Assembly: GCA_944472155.2 (NCBI GenBank)
Contig: OX235274.1
Span: 39,616,052-39,680,051 of the forward strand
DNA: 64,000 nt
Source: Trichobilharzia szidati
Lineage: Eukaryota > Platyhelminthes > Trematoda > Strigeidida > Schistosomatidae
Direction of reading: 5' to 3'
Numbering within the stretch: the first letter of the stretch is position 1; each line of letters begins with the position of its first letter. Below are positions 10,245 to 19,925 of this stretch, piece after piece. A model generated the notes under the pieces. That model did no database searches. It was given only the letters and a program-made list of their open reading frames with translations, and was not told where the DNA came from. Made by a program: the position numbers and the translations under genes.

Positions 10245-12164
10245 GATAAGCGAAACAATCTCCGAGAAAAATGGCACCATAATTAGCTCCCAGGATAGAC
10301 GTCTGGAGCGCTGGAAAGAACACTATGAGGAGCAGTTTAATTGGCCCACAGCCACACTTAACCTATCGGACATCCAACACCTCCCTGAATGGGAGATAGA
10401 CACAGGTCCTCCGTCCTTAACCGAGGTTACTAAAGATGTCACCAATCTGAAGCTAGGCAAAGCAGCGGGACCTGATTTATTGACTCCAGAGGTATTTAAG
10501 TACGGAGGCGACAGTTTACTGTCTGCGTTAACGGAGGTTCTAGGCAGCGTCTGGGAATCAGAGGAAGTCCCATCGGGTTGGTGTAAGTCACTGATCATCC
10601 CGATATACAAGAAGGGGGACAAGTCGTCTTGTGATAATCACAGAGGGATTAGCTTGACTAATATAGTATCTAAAATCCTAGGCTCAATAATACTGCGTAG
10701 ACTAAGTGGTGCTCGGGAGACACAAACACGAGAAAACCAGGCAGGTTTTAGGCCAGGTAGAGGGTGTATTGATCACATCTTCACCCTTCGACAGATTCTA
10801 GAACATAGGCATTCCTACCGGCGTCCGACAATCATTATATTTCTTGACCTAAAGGCGGCATTCGATTCTGTCGACCGGGAGGTTCTCTGGCGATGCTTGG
10901 CTGTAAAGGGAATGCCAAGAAAATACATTGCACTGATTAAGGCACTCTACTCGTACTCATGCAGCCAGGTGAGGGCTTATGGCGAGTTGTCATCTGAAGT
11001 GGTGACGACTAGTGGCGTCCGTCAAGGATGCCCATTATCCCCATTCCTATTCAATTTCATCATAGACGTACTAATGGACTTAACCCTAACTCACTTCAGC
11101 GACTCAGGGATTGACTTGCTACCAGGGAAGAATCTCGTTGACTTAGAATATGCGGACGATAAAGTCCTTCTAGGCGAGGACTCTGACAAAATGCAGAGTC
11201 TACTGAACACCCTGAGCAACAATCTCCGCATGTTTGGCATGCGATTCGCCCCTATAAAATGTAAGATGATGCTGCAGGATTGGACTTCATCGACCCCTAG
11301 ATTAGAAATAGGAAGTGAAGTGGTAGAACACGTTGACCGCTTCACTTACTTGGGAAGTACCATCAGCCCAAACGGGTTGATCTCAGACGAAATTTCAGCA
11401 CGAATACAGAGGGCTAGGTTCGCATTCGCCAGTTTTCGCCGTCTCTGGGGTAGACGCGATATCCGACTATCGACCAAAGGGCGTGTGTACTGCTCAACAG
11501 TCCGCTCCGTCCTCCTTTATGGCTGTGAGACCTGGCCATTGAGAGCAGAAGACTTGAAAAGATTAGCTGTCTTCGATCATAGGTGTCTGCGTTCTATCTC
11601 CCGCGTGAAGTGGTATAATAAGGTGAGTAATATTGAGGTTAGGCGTCGAGTGCTAGGTAAGGCGGGGAAATCAATCGACGAGACTGTGAAATTACTTCGA
11701 CTGAGATGGTTAGGACATGTGCTACGTATGCCTAGTCATCGCCTTCTTCGACGGGCAATGTTAGCTGATATAGGGTCGGGCTGGAAAAGAGCTAGCGGCG
11801 GTCAAACGAAAACATGGCACCAATCAATGAAATCCACAACATTTAATCTAAGCCACGTAGGAAGATGTAGACTTCCTGGTTGGGGCCCTCGGGATGGTAA
11901 AAACCAATGGTTGGAAACAATTGGTGACATGGCTCAAAATCGTTCTCAGTGGCGCAGATGCATCCACTCCTTGTGACTTATGATTTCCAATTAAACTTTT
12001 GTTCTCCGTTATTACTATTCCTTTGTCTCACACCTCTGTTTACTGTCTATATTATGCATTTTTCCTACTTCCTTCTCTTGCTTTGCGTGCTACATAGATT
12101 GTGGCGACTTGAACTGCCGCACATATGTGCAAAGTTCTATGTCGAAAACCGACCGACCGACCGA
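10245..12164 (+). mobile_element. RTE-2 copy 1: young, 5'-truncated non-LTR retrotransposon
   Basis: A 1920-base insertion between perfect 13-bp duplications, breaking the PLE-b reading frame. It carries one long undisturbed reading frame (next entry), a 3' noncoding part, and ends in repeats of GACC (about 12149-12164) in place of poly-A. The same 3' end, reverse-complemented, occurs at 30291-30400, and a decayed version at about 41300-41345. The open frame and perfect duplication point to a recent insertion. The endonuclease domain expected upstream of an RTE reverse transcriptase is absent. Confidence 0.9.
10246..11976 (+). CDS. RTE-2 reverse transcriptase ORF, 5'-truncated
   Basis: About 576 element-encoded residues with no stop; the first ATG of the open frame (10219) lies in the PLE-b flank, so the true start is lost. 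Order of features: a pre-RT linker (RRLERWKEHYEEQFNWP), AAGPDLLTPEVFKYGG, SLIIPIYKKGDKSSCDNHRG, ENQAGFRPGRGCIDHIFTLR, the palm A motif FLDLKAAFDSVDR, TSGVRQGCPLSPFLFNF, the catalytic palm C motif EYADDKVLL, FTYLGSTIS, and a C-terminal region with VRSVLLYGCETW, LRWLGHVLRMP and QWRRCIHSL. The product would copy element RNA at nicked DNA (target-primed reverse transcription). The catalytic aspartates look intact, but without the upstream endonuclease the copy should not move by itself. RTE clade is my best assignment. Confidence 0.9.
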   Translation: MSETISEKNGTIISSQDRRLERWKEHYEEQFNWPTATLNLSDIQHLPEWEIDTGPPSLTEVTKDVTNLKLGKAAGPDLLTPEVFKYGGDSLLSALTEVLGSVWESEEVPSGWCKSLIIPIYKKGDKSSCDNHRGISLTNIVSKILGSIILRRLSGARETQTRENQAGFRPGRGCIDHIFTLRQILEHRHSYRRPTIIIFLDLKAAFDSVDREVLWRCLAVKGMPRKYIALIKALYSYSCSQVRAYGELSSEVVTTSGVRQGCPLSPFLFNFIIDVLMDLTLTHFSDSGIDLLPGKNLVDLEYADDKVLLGEDSDKMQSLLNTLSNNLRMFGMRFAPIKCKMMLQDWTSSTPRLEIGSEVVEHVDRFTYLGSTISPNGLISDEISARIQRARFAFASFRRLWGRRDIRLSTKGRVYCSTVRSVLLYGCETWPLRAEDLKRLAVFDHRCLRSISRVKWYNKVSNIEVRRRVLGKAGKSIDETVKLLRLRWLGHVLRMPSHRLLRRAMLADIGSGWKRASGGQTKTWHQSMKSTTFNLSHVGRCRLPGWGPRDGKNQWLETIGDMAQNRSQWRRCIHSL

Positions 12165-12850
12165 CCTCCACCTTTGTATTGATGTGTTCAAAAAATCTAT
12201 CTATATCCTGTGTTTTAAGTACAGTGAATGTGTCATCTACATACCTCCACCATACTTTTGGGGTGGGGGTGGACGTTTCAATCGCTATGTTTTCCCACCT
12301 ATCCATGAATATATCTGCTAAAACCAGAGATATTGGTGATCCCATGGCAACTCCCTCAGTTTGTTTGTATATTTTCCCTTGGAATTTAAATACTGTGGAA
12401 GTCAGTCATAGCTGCACTCCCAGCATTATGTCCTCAAGTGGCACTTTCGTCCTAAGTTCTAGTTCTTGGTCAGAAATGAGTTCGTTTCTGACAGCCTCTA
12501 TAGCCATATTTATTGGTATACGTGTGTATAAACTGACAATGTTAAAATTAACCATTTTCTCTTCATTATCTAATTTTAAATTATCTAATCTATGTTTTAG
12601 TTCATAAGAATTTGTTAGTCTAGATTACGATTGGTTTTTAAGGGGATTAAATACCATGGCTAAATATTCAGATAATTCATAAGCAGGTGAATTTCTAAAA
12701 TCAACTATAGGTTTAATAGGGTATCCTGACTTATGAACTTTAACAACACTATACACACTACTGGGGTTATTCGTTTAGGGCATTAAATTGAACCATTTAG
12801 ACTCACCTAGAAAAGGCTTCATTCGGCGTATAAGGTCCGCTGTTTCATGT
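12165..12850 (-). mobile_element. PLE-b copy 1, proximal half (reverse-transcriptase domain)
   Basis: The - strand reads KVHKSGYPIKPIVDFRNSPA near 12680-12740, NFNIVSLYTRIPINMAIEAV near 12500-12560, TSTVFKFQGKIYKQTEGVAM, GSPISLVLADIFMDRWENIA and WWRYVDDTFTVLKTQDIDRF. YVDDTF is the catalytic palm motif and is intact. There are two in-frame stops (near 12775 and 12628). The 5' end near 12848-12890 holds sequence resembling the reverse complement of the PLE-b copy 2 3' end, as expected if this family has inverted termini. Bases 12165-12177 are the right target-site duplication of RTE-2. Confidence 0.85.
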
Positions 12851-12890
12851 TACTGTGTGATACATCTAATAAACAAACTAATATGGAATT

Positions 12891-13741
12891 ATGATACTTT
12901 AACTTCGCCAGTGAAAATAAAATAACATTTGTGTTGTCATTTGCTTTCAAAAAATAGAAACTCGGTAAAATATGAATATTGAAGATGTATTAAAACGACA
13001 GTATAAGTAAAAGAAAAATAAAGCAGTTGGGAAACAAAAAACTGAGAATGGTAAACACGCCTACTATTATTGTTACTATTCGTTCACTGAATCTGAGTGA
13101 AACAGTAGGCTTCCTAATACAATCTCTATTTCCCTCTATTTTCCGCAGTTCTTTTTGTGTGGATTCACGATTGTCCACAAGCTTTCATCTTCTCTTCATA
13201 TGGTATCCTCCATACCAACCTTGAATACCTAACACGTCGCTTCCCATTCAGCATCCGCCTTTAAAACGCCATCAGCAGAAGAAAATATGGTTCCTGATTT
13301 CAAAAATATGTACTGCTCTTCAGCGTACCACCATTCTCTTAATGTGAACATCAAGTGACTATGCGCAGTTTGAGTAAACTTTGTGTGCGTGATCAACGTC
13401 AAATAGCGTCTATCCGGATGACACACGTACACTGCCACCACCCACACCATTCAGAGCCTTCTACAAAGTGTTGTTAACAACAAAGTTGAAGAGAACTAGC
13501 TAAACACAGCCAGCCCCTCTTATCTCACTGCATGCTGGTAACAATGTTAACTGGCTGTATGCTCTCTGCCTTCCCAAAATGTTTTTCTATACATCTTTCA
13601 GAACATCGACATACAACTAAAGAATGCCTTTCTTTAGTGGACAATTGAAATAAATGACGTACGAATTGAAGACAGACTGAATGCCAAGAAATACAGTGGT
13701 TCGATCACGAAATGACTTCAGTTAGAGAACCAATGAAAACC
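12891..13741. other. No recognisable feature
   Basis: Contains a 73-codon - strand ORF (13229-13450) beginning MVWVVAVYVCHPDRR that I do not recognise, with no copy elsewhere in the window. Otherwise AT-rich, without repeat similarity that I can see. Confidence 0.4.
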
Positions 13742-14255
13742 ATTCGTGTTGATATTGTCTTTTCACGGCGGAGGGAGGTGTTGTAACCAGGTCAGATTCT
13801 GTTTTAGTCCATCATTCCTATTCAGGCAATTTGGATTCCACTTGATATGAAGTGCTTCTGATATTAGACGTTCTTTGTGATTTCTAAAATACTTTTTCTG
13901 GATGATGATTTCAATATTGTCAAAATCAATTTTGTGGCCTGAATCTATAGCATGTAGACCTATGGCTGATGATTTTTCAAGTTTTTCTAGTTCAACTGGA
14001 TTTCTCGGTGGTCGAAGAGATGCTCTACGGTGTTCATTTCTTCTCATTTTGATTTCTCGAGATATTTTTCCGATGTATATCGCATCACGTTCCAAGCATT
14101 TTATTTTATAGACACAATCAGACTGAAAATCTTTAAGGATTTGGTCTTTTATATGGACAAGGTTGTTTCGTAGCGTGTCTGATGTTTTGAAGAAAACTCT
14201 AATGTCGAGCTGATTGAGTACTCTCCTGATATCGTCTGACGTTTTGTTTTTCATT
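13742..14255 (-). mobile_element. PLE-c copy 2: GIY-YIG end only
   Basis: A 163-codon - strand frame (14254-13763): SDDIRRVLNQLDIRVFFKTS, then CVYKIKCLERDAIYIGKISR, then RRNEHRRAS, SAIGLHAIDSGHKIDFDN and ALHIKWNPNCLNRN, ending LQHLPPP. VYKI and YIG are the two halves of the GIY-YIG motif; the following R, the E of NEH and the N of WNPN fit the nuclease family. It parallels residues about 255-413 of the copy at 52234-53475. The usual YIGRTSRE reads YIGKISRE. The reverse transcriptase is absent, so the copy is 5'-truncated. Confidence 0.85.
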
Positions 14256-14593
14256 CATTGGGAAATACAAAAACCTTTATTATAATGTTTTTGGTATTAT
14301 TGCCTGCCTGTTTAATAATTAAGCTAGTTTTTCTATTCATTGACGACAAGCATATATGTCAGTCAGCCGACTAACTTATTACATTATTACTCTGAGGATT
14401 TCTAAAATAATTCATTAGAATATTGATTTCGTCAATGTGTTCCGATAATGTGGTACTTATAATTTATGCAGAAGTGACAATTCATTATTCAATAATGTAA
14501 TCATGGTAACTGAAATCTATTTACATTGACACGGAATAAGGATAAAGACTTGTTCCCTACCACAGTATATATGGATATCAGTTAAAAGAAGTG
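14256..14593. other. No recognisable feature
   Basis: AT-rich spacer between PLE-c copy 2 and the fold-back insertion. Confidence 0.5.
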
Positions 14594-14651
14594 TGATGGA
14601 ATAATTTGTAAAAAATTATATTTGTAAAATCTCAGCGAGATTGAAATGAGT

Positions 14652-14701
14652 AATTCCAACGTTTCGTTCGGCAATCTGGTCCGAACTTCTTCAGGGAAAT
14701 T
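14652..14701 (-). ncRNA. Hammerhead-ribozyme-like fold, left arm
   Basis: Exact reverse complement of the fold at 15393-15442; see that entry. Confidence 0.6.
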
Positions 14702-15392
14702 AATCGAAATTAACATAACAGAGGTTTATATTTGTAAAAGGAACATCACTTGTTTTTAAAAACTTTGTCCAATCATCAGTCATTCAACAAGTATAATAAA
14801 CAAAATTTCATGAGCTGTGATCAAAATTTGTCCTCGGACTTACAAATATTGGTCTACCTTTGTTAAACACTTTAAACACAGTGTGCATGCGTGTGTGAGT
14901 GTAAACAGTTGTAAAAGACTTTTTTTAACGTCTCCATAAGAAGATATGGACAGTCGCGAATTTTGACCAAGTATTAATAATTAGTGAAACTTCTGAAAAT
15001 ACGTCTAATTATAAAATTCTAGATACTAACATTTTGAACAAACATGAAGGTTTGATGTTAGCTGATGCATAGGAAATCCTGATTAATAAATAAAAATGGA
15101 TATGTATCACTAATTATTAATACTTGGTCAAAATTCGCGACTGTCCATATCTTCTTATGGAGACGTTAAAAAAAGTCTTTTACAACTGTTTACACTCACA
15201 CACGCATGCACACTGTGTTTAAAGTGTTTAACAAAGGTAGACCAATATTTGTAAGTCCGAGGACAAATTTTGATCACAGCTCATGAAATTTTGTTTATTA
15301 TACTTGTTGAATGACTGATGATTGGACAAAGTTTTTAAAAACAAGTGATGTTCCTTTTACAAATATAAACCTCTGTTATGTTAATTTCGATT

Positions 15393-15442
15393 AATTTCCC
15401 TGAAGAAGTTCGGACCAGATTGCCGAACGAAACGTTGGAATT
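15393..15442 (+). ncRNA. Hammerhead-ribozyme-like fold, right arm
   Basis: Core CTGAAGA at 15400-15406 fits CUGANGA. Stem II pairs GTTCGG (15408-15413) with CCGAAC (15423-15428), directly followed by GAAA (15429-15432). Stem III is the palindrome ACGT (15432-15435), and the following T gives GTT as a possible cleavage triplet. Stem I pairs AATTTCC (15393-15399) with GGAATT (15437-15442), with one bulged T. One unpaired A (15407) sits between the core and stem II, which is not standard, so activity is uncertain. Confidence 0.6.
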
Positions 15443-15568
15443 ACTCATTTCAATCTCGCTGAGATTTTACAAATATAATTTTTACAAATGTCTACTTCTC
15501 ACTCGGCGCCCAAATATTTTAGAACTATTCTGTCAAATCTTGACGACAGTTCATTTGATGGAATAATT

Positions 15569-15924
15569 GTTTGGAAAATCCCTTCTCAAAGATCTAATCA
15601 GGTTATCTAAGCTTTTTGGATATTTCAGATAACATTGTAATCATTATCCGTTTAGTCGGCTAGACTGTATACCACTGTCCTGACTGATATCTGTATGACA
15701 GATATTGATGCTAATTACTCGTCTTTGTTCCTGTCCAATCTTTAATTTTATTGCTTTTGTTTGTGGTTGTACGATGATATTGACAATGTGTTGTTTTACG
15801 TTGTGATTTTGTTCGCTGGGACTCTAGATCATTCGGATCTTGGACAGTCTGAGGTTAGCTTTAGCGTGTGATTCTTGTGAAGAGGGTTTTGATCCTACAC
15901 TGCCGGGAAATATTCTACTTGATT
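15569..15924. other. No recognisable feature
   Basis: AT-rich spacer before the CR1-like copy; short ORFs only. Confidence 0.5.
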
Positions 15925-17245
15925 CTAAAGCTCCTCCTCTGCTGTGCTCACTGAAGCTGGTGTCCCCCAAAGTGCTGTACTCTCCCCAATTCTCTTTTCT
16001 CTCTTTCTACATGACTTACCATCTTCAAATGACAATAATTTTGTCAAATATGCTGACGATCTGACTGTATCTTTGCCTGTCAAATGTCAAAGTGACTGCT
16101 CCAAACTAAATGGCTTTTTATCAGAAATCGGCCATTGGTCCAATGAAAATGGTCTTACCTTAAACCCCTCCAAATGCCAAACAGTCAATTTCACCACTAG
16201 GCATAAATCCGACCTAAACAAACTGGTTAGCACCCACAATGTGTACAACATAAATGGCACTGTAATTGAAATCAAGTCGGAAATTAAATATCTTGGCGTC
16301 ATTCTATCTGCTGATCTCTCCTGGTCATCTCATATCTTGGCGATTTCTAAGAAAATATTCCGTCTTACCTTCTACATCAAGAAGTTAAGACATTCTGGAA
16401 TAGCCCAACCTTTTACTCTTACGATTCGTTAACTCTTGCATCCTGCCTATTATTCTCTATTGCTCCCCCTTAGTTTTTCCCGGGCTACTGAAGAAGGACT
16501 ATATCTTATTACGCAGGATGTTAAAGGTTGTCAGCAGGGTAAGCAATGTGCCACTTAACCAGCTTGTTAATATTCTGGTTGACAGGCACATGGAAACATG
16601 TGAAAAATGGGCCAAATCCATTTTATCTGACTCACAACACCCTCTTCATTCACAACTCTCCCCTTGTTCTCATCAGACAGGACCAGAAGCCTATACAGAA
16701 AACTAAATGCTCGTACTAGGAAGTACAAAACCTCAACCATACCCTACTTGGCTCGTGTTCTGTGTGATCAAGAAAGCATTAGGCGTGACACCTATAAATC
16801 ATTGAATAGTCAGTAAAACAACTGGATCTCGTCTTTCCAACTCATATCATTTATAGGTACAACATTTTCTTTCTTTCTTTTCCTTTTCTCGCTCCTTTTT
16901 TGTTATGTGCTGTTTTGTTTGCCTCTTCCTTACAAACTCTACTTAAAACATTTTTCTTCGTTCTTTCACACTCTGTATATCTCGAACTTTTTATTACCGC
17001 TTACGCCAGTAAATATGCTAGCATCTAATTTTCTAACACCTTCAAGCACTCTGTTCAATTTTGGCTTTGCTACCGACATGCCAAAATTTTGTTGTCAAAA
17101 CTAACTGAGATTACGTTTAATCTATGTAGAATGCTATTTATTGTTAATGTAAAAACGGGATGCAATACTGTGGTAAAATGCTGAGAATTCCATTCTGTAT
17201 CACAAGTACTGTTTTGGAATAAAGCAAATTATTATTATTATTAAA
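15925..17245 (+). mobile_element. CR1/SR1-like copy 2: 5'-truncated LINE
   Basis: From about 15944 the frame reads LTEAGVPQSAVLSPILFSLF, LHDLPSSNDNNFVKYADDLT, TLNPSKCQTVNF, IKYLGVILSADLSWSSHILA and KKIFRLTFYIKKLRHSGIAQ, breaking at about 16430; further frames continue to YKTSTIPYLARVLCD near 16725-16770. YADD, the catalytic motif, is intact. It ends with GGAATAAAGCAAATTATTAT at 17216-17235 plus further ATT repeats. The layout is that of SR1/CR1-like elements of schistosomes. The 5' boundary is approximate. Confidence 0.8.
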
Positions 17246-18319
17246 AAGCATTTTTTACAGTTGAATTTCGGTTAACTAATTTTTGTCTACAGTACTTGTT
17301 TTGTATGTGGAAAGTTACCCTGTCTGTATAGCTGCCTAAAAGAACTGTTGAGGTAATCTTGAGTCATTGATGTTATAAATGTTGAATAGAACCGTAGATC
17401 TATCGATGAATAATCGTCTTTTTTGTCTTTCAGAGTTTATTGACTGCATGTATTTCGAGGAAGTTTCTTTACGGATATACAATAGGACGCAAAGATCGGT
17501 TCCTTGAGTTCAGACCACAACTAGCCAGATTTTGATTTGAACTAAATGACAGAGTTTTACATTTATCGGTCTGCGTAAACATTTCGGCTGCATCTTAAGT
17601 TCCCCTGAAAGCAATGAGCGTTGCATTACTTCTAATACTTTTTAATGGACATAAACACATCACTGTTTTCACGACTTACATTAAATTTCAATGAGATGTG
17701 CCTAAATATTTGAGAGTAAGTGATCTTTTCTTCAGTTAAATGCCATTGATATTTTAATCAATTCATTGGTTGCAACATCTGTCTTAAAAGAAAAATACAA
17801 CTTACCCTTTAACAATTCCATTAACAAAAGCTGTTCAGTAGACCTATTTTGCCAATTAGCCAGTAACTCAAGCCAGATATTCTAGCCCTGAGTTCTTACT
17901 TCATTTTCTATTGTTCTGATTATATAAAATAATGACGGACTGTTTATAAATAATAATAAATTATTCCCCTTAATTTGACCAATTTTTAATAAAAGTAGGT
18001 TACGTCAAGAAATGACATCCCATAAAGAAAATTGAGCTTTAAGGGGAAATCTGATTATAAAGAATGAAAAATTCCTCCCATAGAATGACAAAGATGAGAT
18101 TCTTTTATTCATAGTTTGTCATTACTTAAAAAGTAAATTTTCATTTTATTTCATAATGAAGCGGGCAGCGTTGGACAGTTTAATGAAAGTCAGGATGAAA
18201 TGAACTTAGTTATTTCGATAATTTAAAAACAATAAATTAGCTGTTTTAGCGCCATGGATTTTGTAGACATTTCCAGGTGAATTCATTTTATTAAGTGATG
18301 AACCAATAAAAAGTAATCG
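17246..18319. other. No recognisable feature
   Basis: AT-rich, only very short ORFs, no similarity that I can see to other parts of the window. Confidence 0.5.
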
Positions 18320-18850
18320 ATTGGAAAACCTGGGACCAGTAAGCTACAGCAGGTTGGGCGTGAGGACAAATACTTGCCACCTATGACACTGACTAGTGGT
18401 CACGCTATGTCATGAATTGGCAGAAGTTAGAATTCATGGTCTGGTGGCACAGCGGTTAGGACGCTCGCCGACCATGCACATGGTCCGAGGTTCGAACCCC
18501 GGCCAACGCACTTCTTCATCTCGCTAAGCTAGAAATAATGCTGGTGAAGGGGAAAGGTTGGACATGAGGCTAGCGACCCCATCCTGTAAAACGAACACTG
18601 CTACAGAAACTTCAAGCCACTAGCTTGAAGCCCTATGTTCCACTGGGAACGTGAAGGATAAAAAAGAATTCATGGTCTACGAGCTCGCCTTGTAGCCAGA
18701 AGTTCCTGGGTTCGAACCCTGGAGGTGGTTGCCTACCAATGAAGAGTCCCAAACGAGTGAGACGAAACAGCTGTCCAGTACTCCAGTGCTGGTTTTCCAG
18801 TGGTTCTCTGATCGATGTCAGTTTATGATGAAATCCTGTAACCAATCAAG
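18320..18850 (+). mobile_element. SINE-B copy 2, split by a SINE-A insertion
   Basis: Left part 18320-18442 contains CAGCAGGTTGGG and TCATGAATTGGCAGAAGTTA; right part 18666-18850 resumes with the tRNA-like segment (box-B-like GGGTTCGAACCC near 18710-18722), a degraded hammerhead-like block near 18735-18785, and a tail ending GATGAAATCCTG. The break is occupied by SINE-A at 18443-18665. Confidence 0.75.
18443..18665 (+). mobile_element. SINE-A nested in SINE-B, 13-bp target duplication
   Basis: GAATTCATGGTCT flanks both sides (18430-18442 and 18666-18678). The insert starts with a tRNA-like head (GGTGGCACAGCGGTTAGGAC, then GGTTCGAACCCC) followed by the SINE-A body with CATGAGGCTAGCGACCCCAT and CTTGAAGCCCTATGTTCCAC, and ends in an A-rich tail. 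The A and B box-like segments suggest RNA polymerase III transcription. It was probably mobilised by a LINE. Confidence 0.85.
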
Positions 18851-19064
18851 CAAATCCCTACAAACCAATACTTGAACAAAAATGAATGATTTATACATAT
18901 GGAAAGTGCCTGTTTCACATATGAAAATTTAATAACATAATTGTGTCAATATTCCAACTTTGTTAAAACAAGCTACAACTAGAAATATGCGTAGAAATTC
19001 AGTATTTTAGTTTACATTGAATTCCTGAACCTTCTAAGTGTTTAAGCTATTTTTTCAAGTGTTA

Positions 19065-19290
19065 GTTCTCAGGGATTTGATTAGTTTCAACCTTGATCAT
19101 GAATTGACTTTGGTCAGAGAACTACTAAAACCATGGAGTACTTGACAGCTACTTCGTCCTAGTTTGGGGCCTTTCAGCAGTTCAAACTTGTGACTTTCAC
19201 CCTCAGGGGTCAAAAGCAGAATTTTCAGGTAACAAGGTGAGCTCACTAGTGAGCATCCACTTTGTGAAGATGTGGCTGACCCCACGAGTA
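19065..19290 (-). mobile_element. SINE-B copy 3, degraded
   Basis: On the - strand the order is that of SINE-B: a degenerate tRNA-like part, CCCCAAACTAGGACGAAG, AGCTGTCAAGTACTCC, and an end near TCAATTCATGATC. The hammerhead block has lost a clear CUGANGA and GAAA. Confidence 0.55.
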
Positions 19291-19299
19291 ACTGAATTC

Positions 19300-19445
19300 C
19301 AGGCCAAGTAACTAAATGGTCAACGATCTTGGTCTCGCAAATTGAAGGTCGTGGGTTCGACTGCTGATGATGTCAGTGGTGAACAGTGTCCAGTGTGTCT
19401 TGGTTTTCAATGATTTCTAACTGATGTTTGGTTCGTGACGACATC
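19300..19445 (+). mobile_element. SINE-B-like diverged fragment
   Basis: Contains GTGGGTTCGACTGC, then a block resembling CAGTGTCCAGTGTGTC and TTTTCAATGATTTCTAACTG, in the same order as SINE-B. Too mutated for the ribozyme to fold. Confidence 0.4.
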
Positions 19446-19557
19446 TACGTTGAAATTATTCCATTATCCTACAAAAACTCATAATCAATCTTAGTTCTAA
19501 TCTATTAAAACTCATGTAGCAAAAATAATCAATAAAAAGAATAAGTATCTGAAATCA

Positions 19558-19925
19558 GTAGGTGGATGGTGACTATCGGTGGAATCCAGTATGTGCATTT
19601 CGCTCTATTTTGGACTCGTCATCTGGATGCACGTGCATTCCCCAGTGAGTGATGGTGTCCCCACCATAGTTTCAAACGTCAAAAGGTTATCCACTAGATC
19701 ACTCGATGGGAACACCATCCCTCACTGGGAAATGTAGGTAGATCCAGTTGACGAGTCACAAATAGGACGAAATGCGCATCTTGGATTCCACGGCTAGTCA
19801 CCATCCACCAACTGATTTCAAGTTACATACACAGACATCGTCAAAACGTCTGCACAAGGAGCCAACTTATCAACCTGAGACCGAGCACTTCAGCCCAACC
19901 AATCGACGGGAAAATCTAAACTGAA
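19558..19925. mobile_element. Sm-alpha-like SINE pair, head to head, with broken hammerheads
   Basis: A - strand copy (about 19563-19707) meets a + strand copy (about 19708-19805), joined at their tRNA-like sides. Both contain the Sm-alpha hammerhead block: TGACGAGTC, a loop, then a GAAATG stem III start and TGGATTCCAC. The - copy reads ATGACGAG and the + copy TTGACGAG where CTGACGAG is required. An associated segment (19825-19925) recurs at 61176-61268. Sm-alpha hammerheads are established in S. mansoni; assignment here is by similarity. Confidence 0.75.

Larger units (their letters stand above)
14594..15568. mobile_element. Fold-back insertion with two hammerhead-like arms and 13-bp target duplication
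   Basis: TGATGGAATAATT occurs at 14594-14606 and again at 15556-15568. Between them lie two inverted arms, about 14603-14987 and 15107-15489, identical over every stretch I compared apart from one length difference in an A-run at the outer tip. They are separated by about 119 bases, and about 66 unpaired bases follow the right arm (15490-15555). Each arm holds a hammerhead-like fold. Inverted terminal repeats carrying hammerheads are known in Penelope-like elements, so I infer an internally deleted or non-autonomous PLE. No coding region remains. Confidence 0.8.

Noticed and set aside
10219..10245. ATG at 10219 as start of the RTE-2 protein
   Set aside because: It lies left of the 13-bp duplication, in PLE-b sequence, so it is a chance fusion.
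18436..18500. Possible functional tRNA gene (SINE-A heads here and at 21304, 26517, 58229)
   Set aside because: The same head recurs attached to one SINE body with target duplications, so these are SINE heads. The anticodon arms do not form a clean stem.
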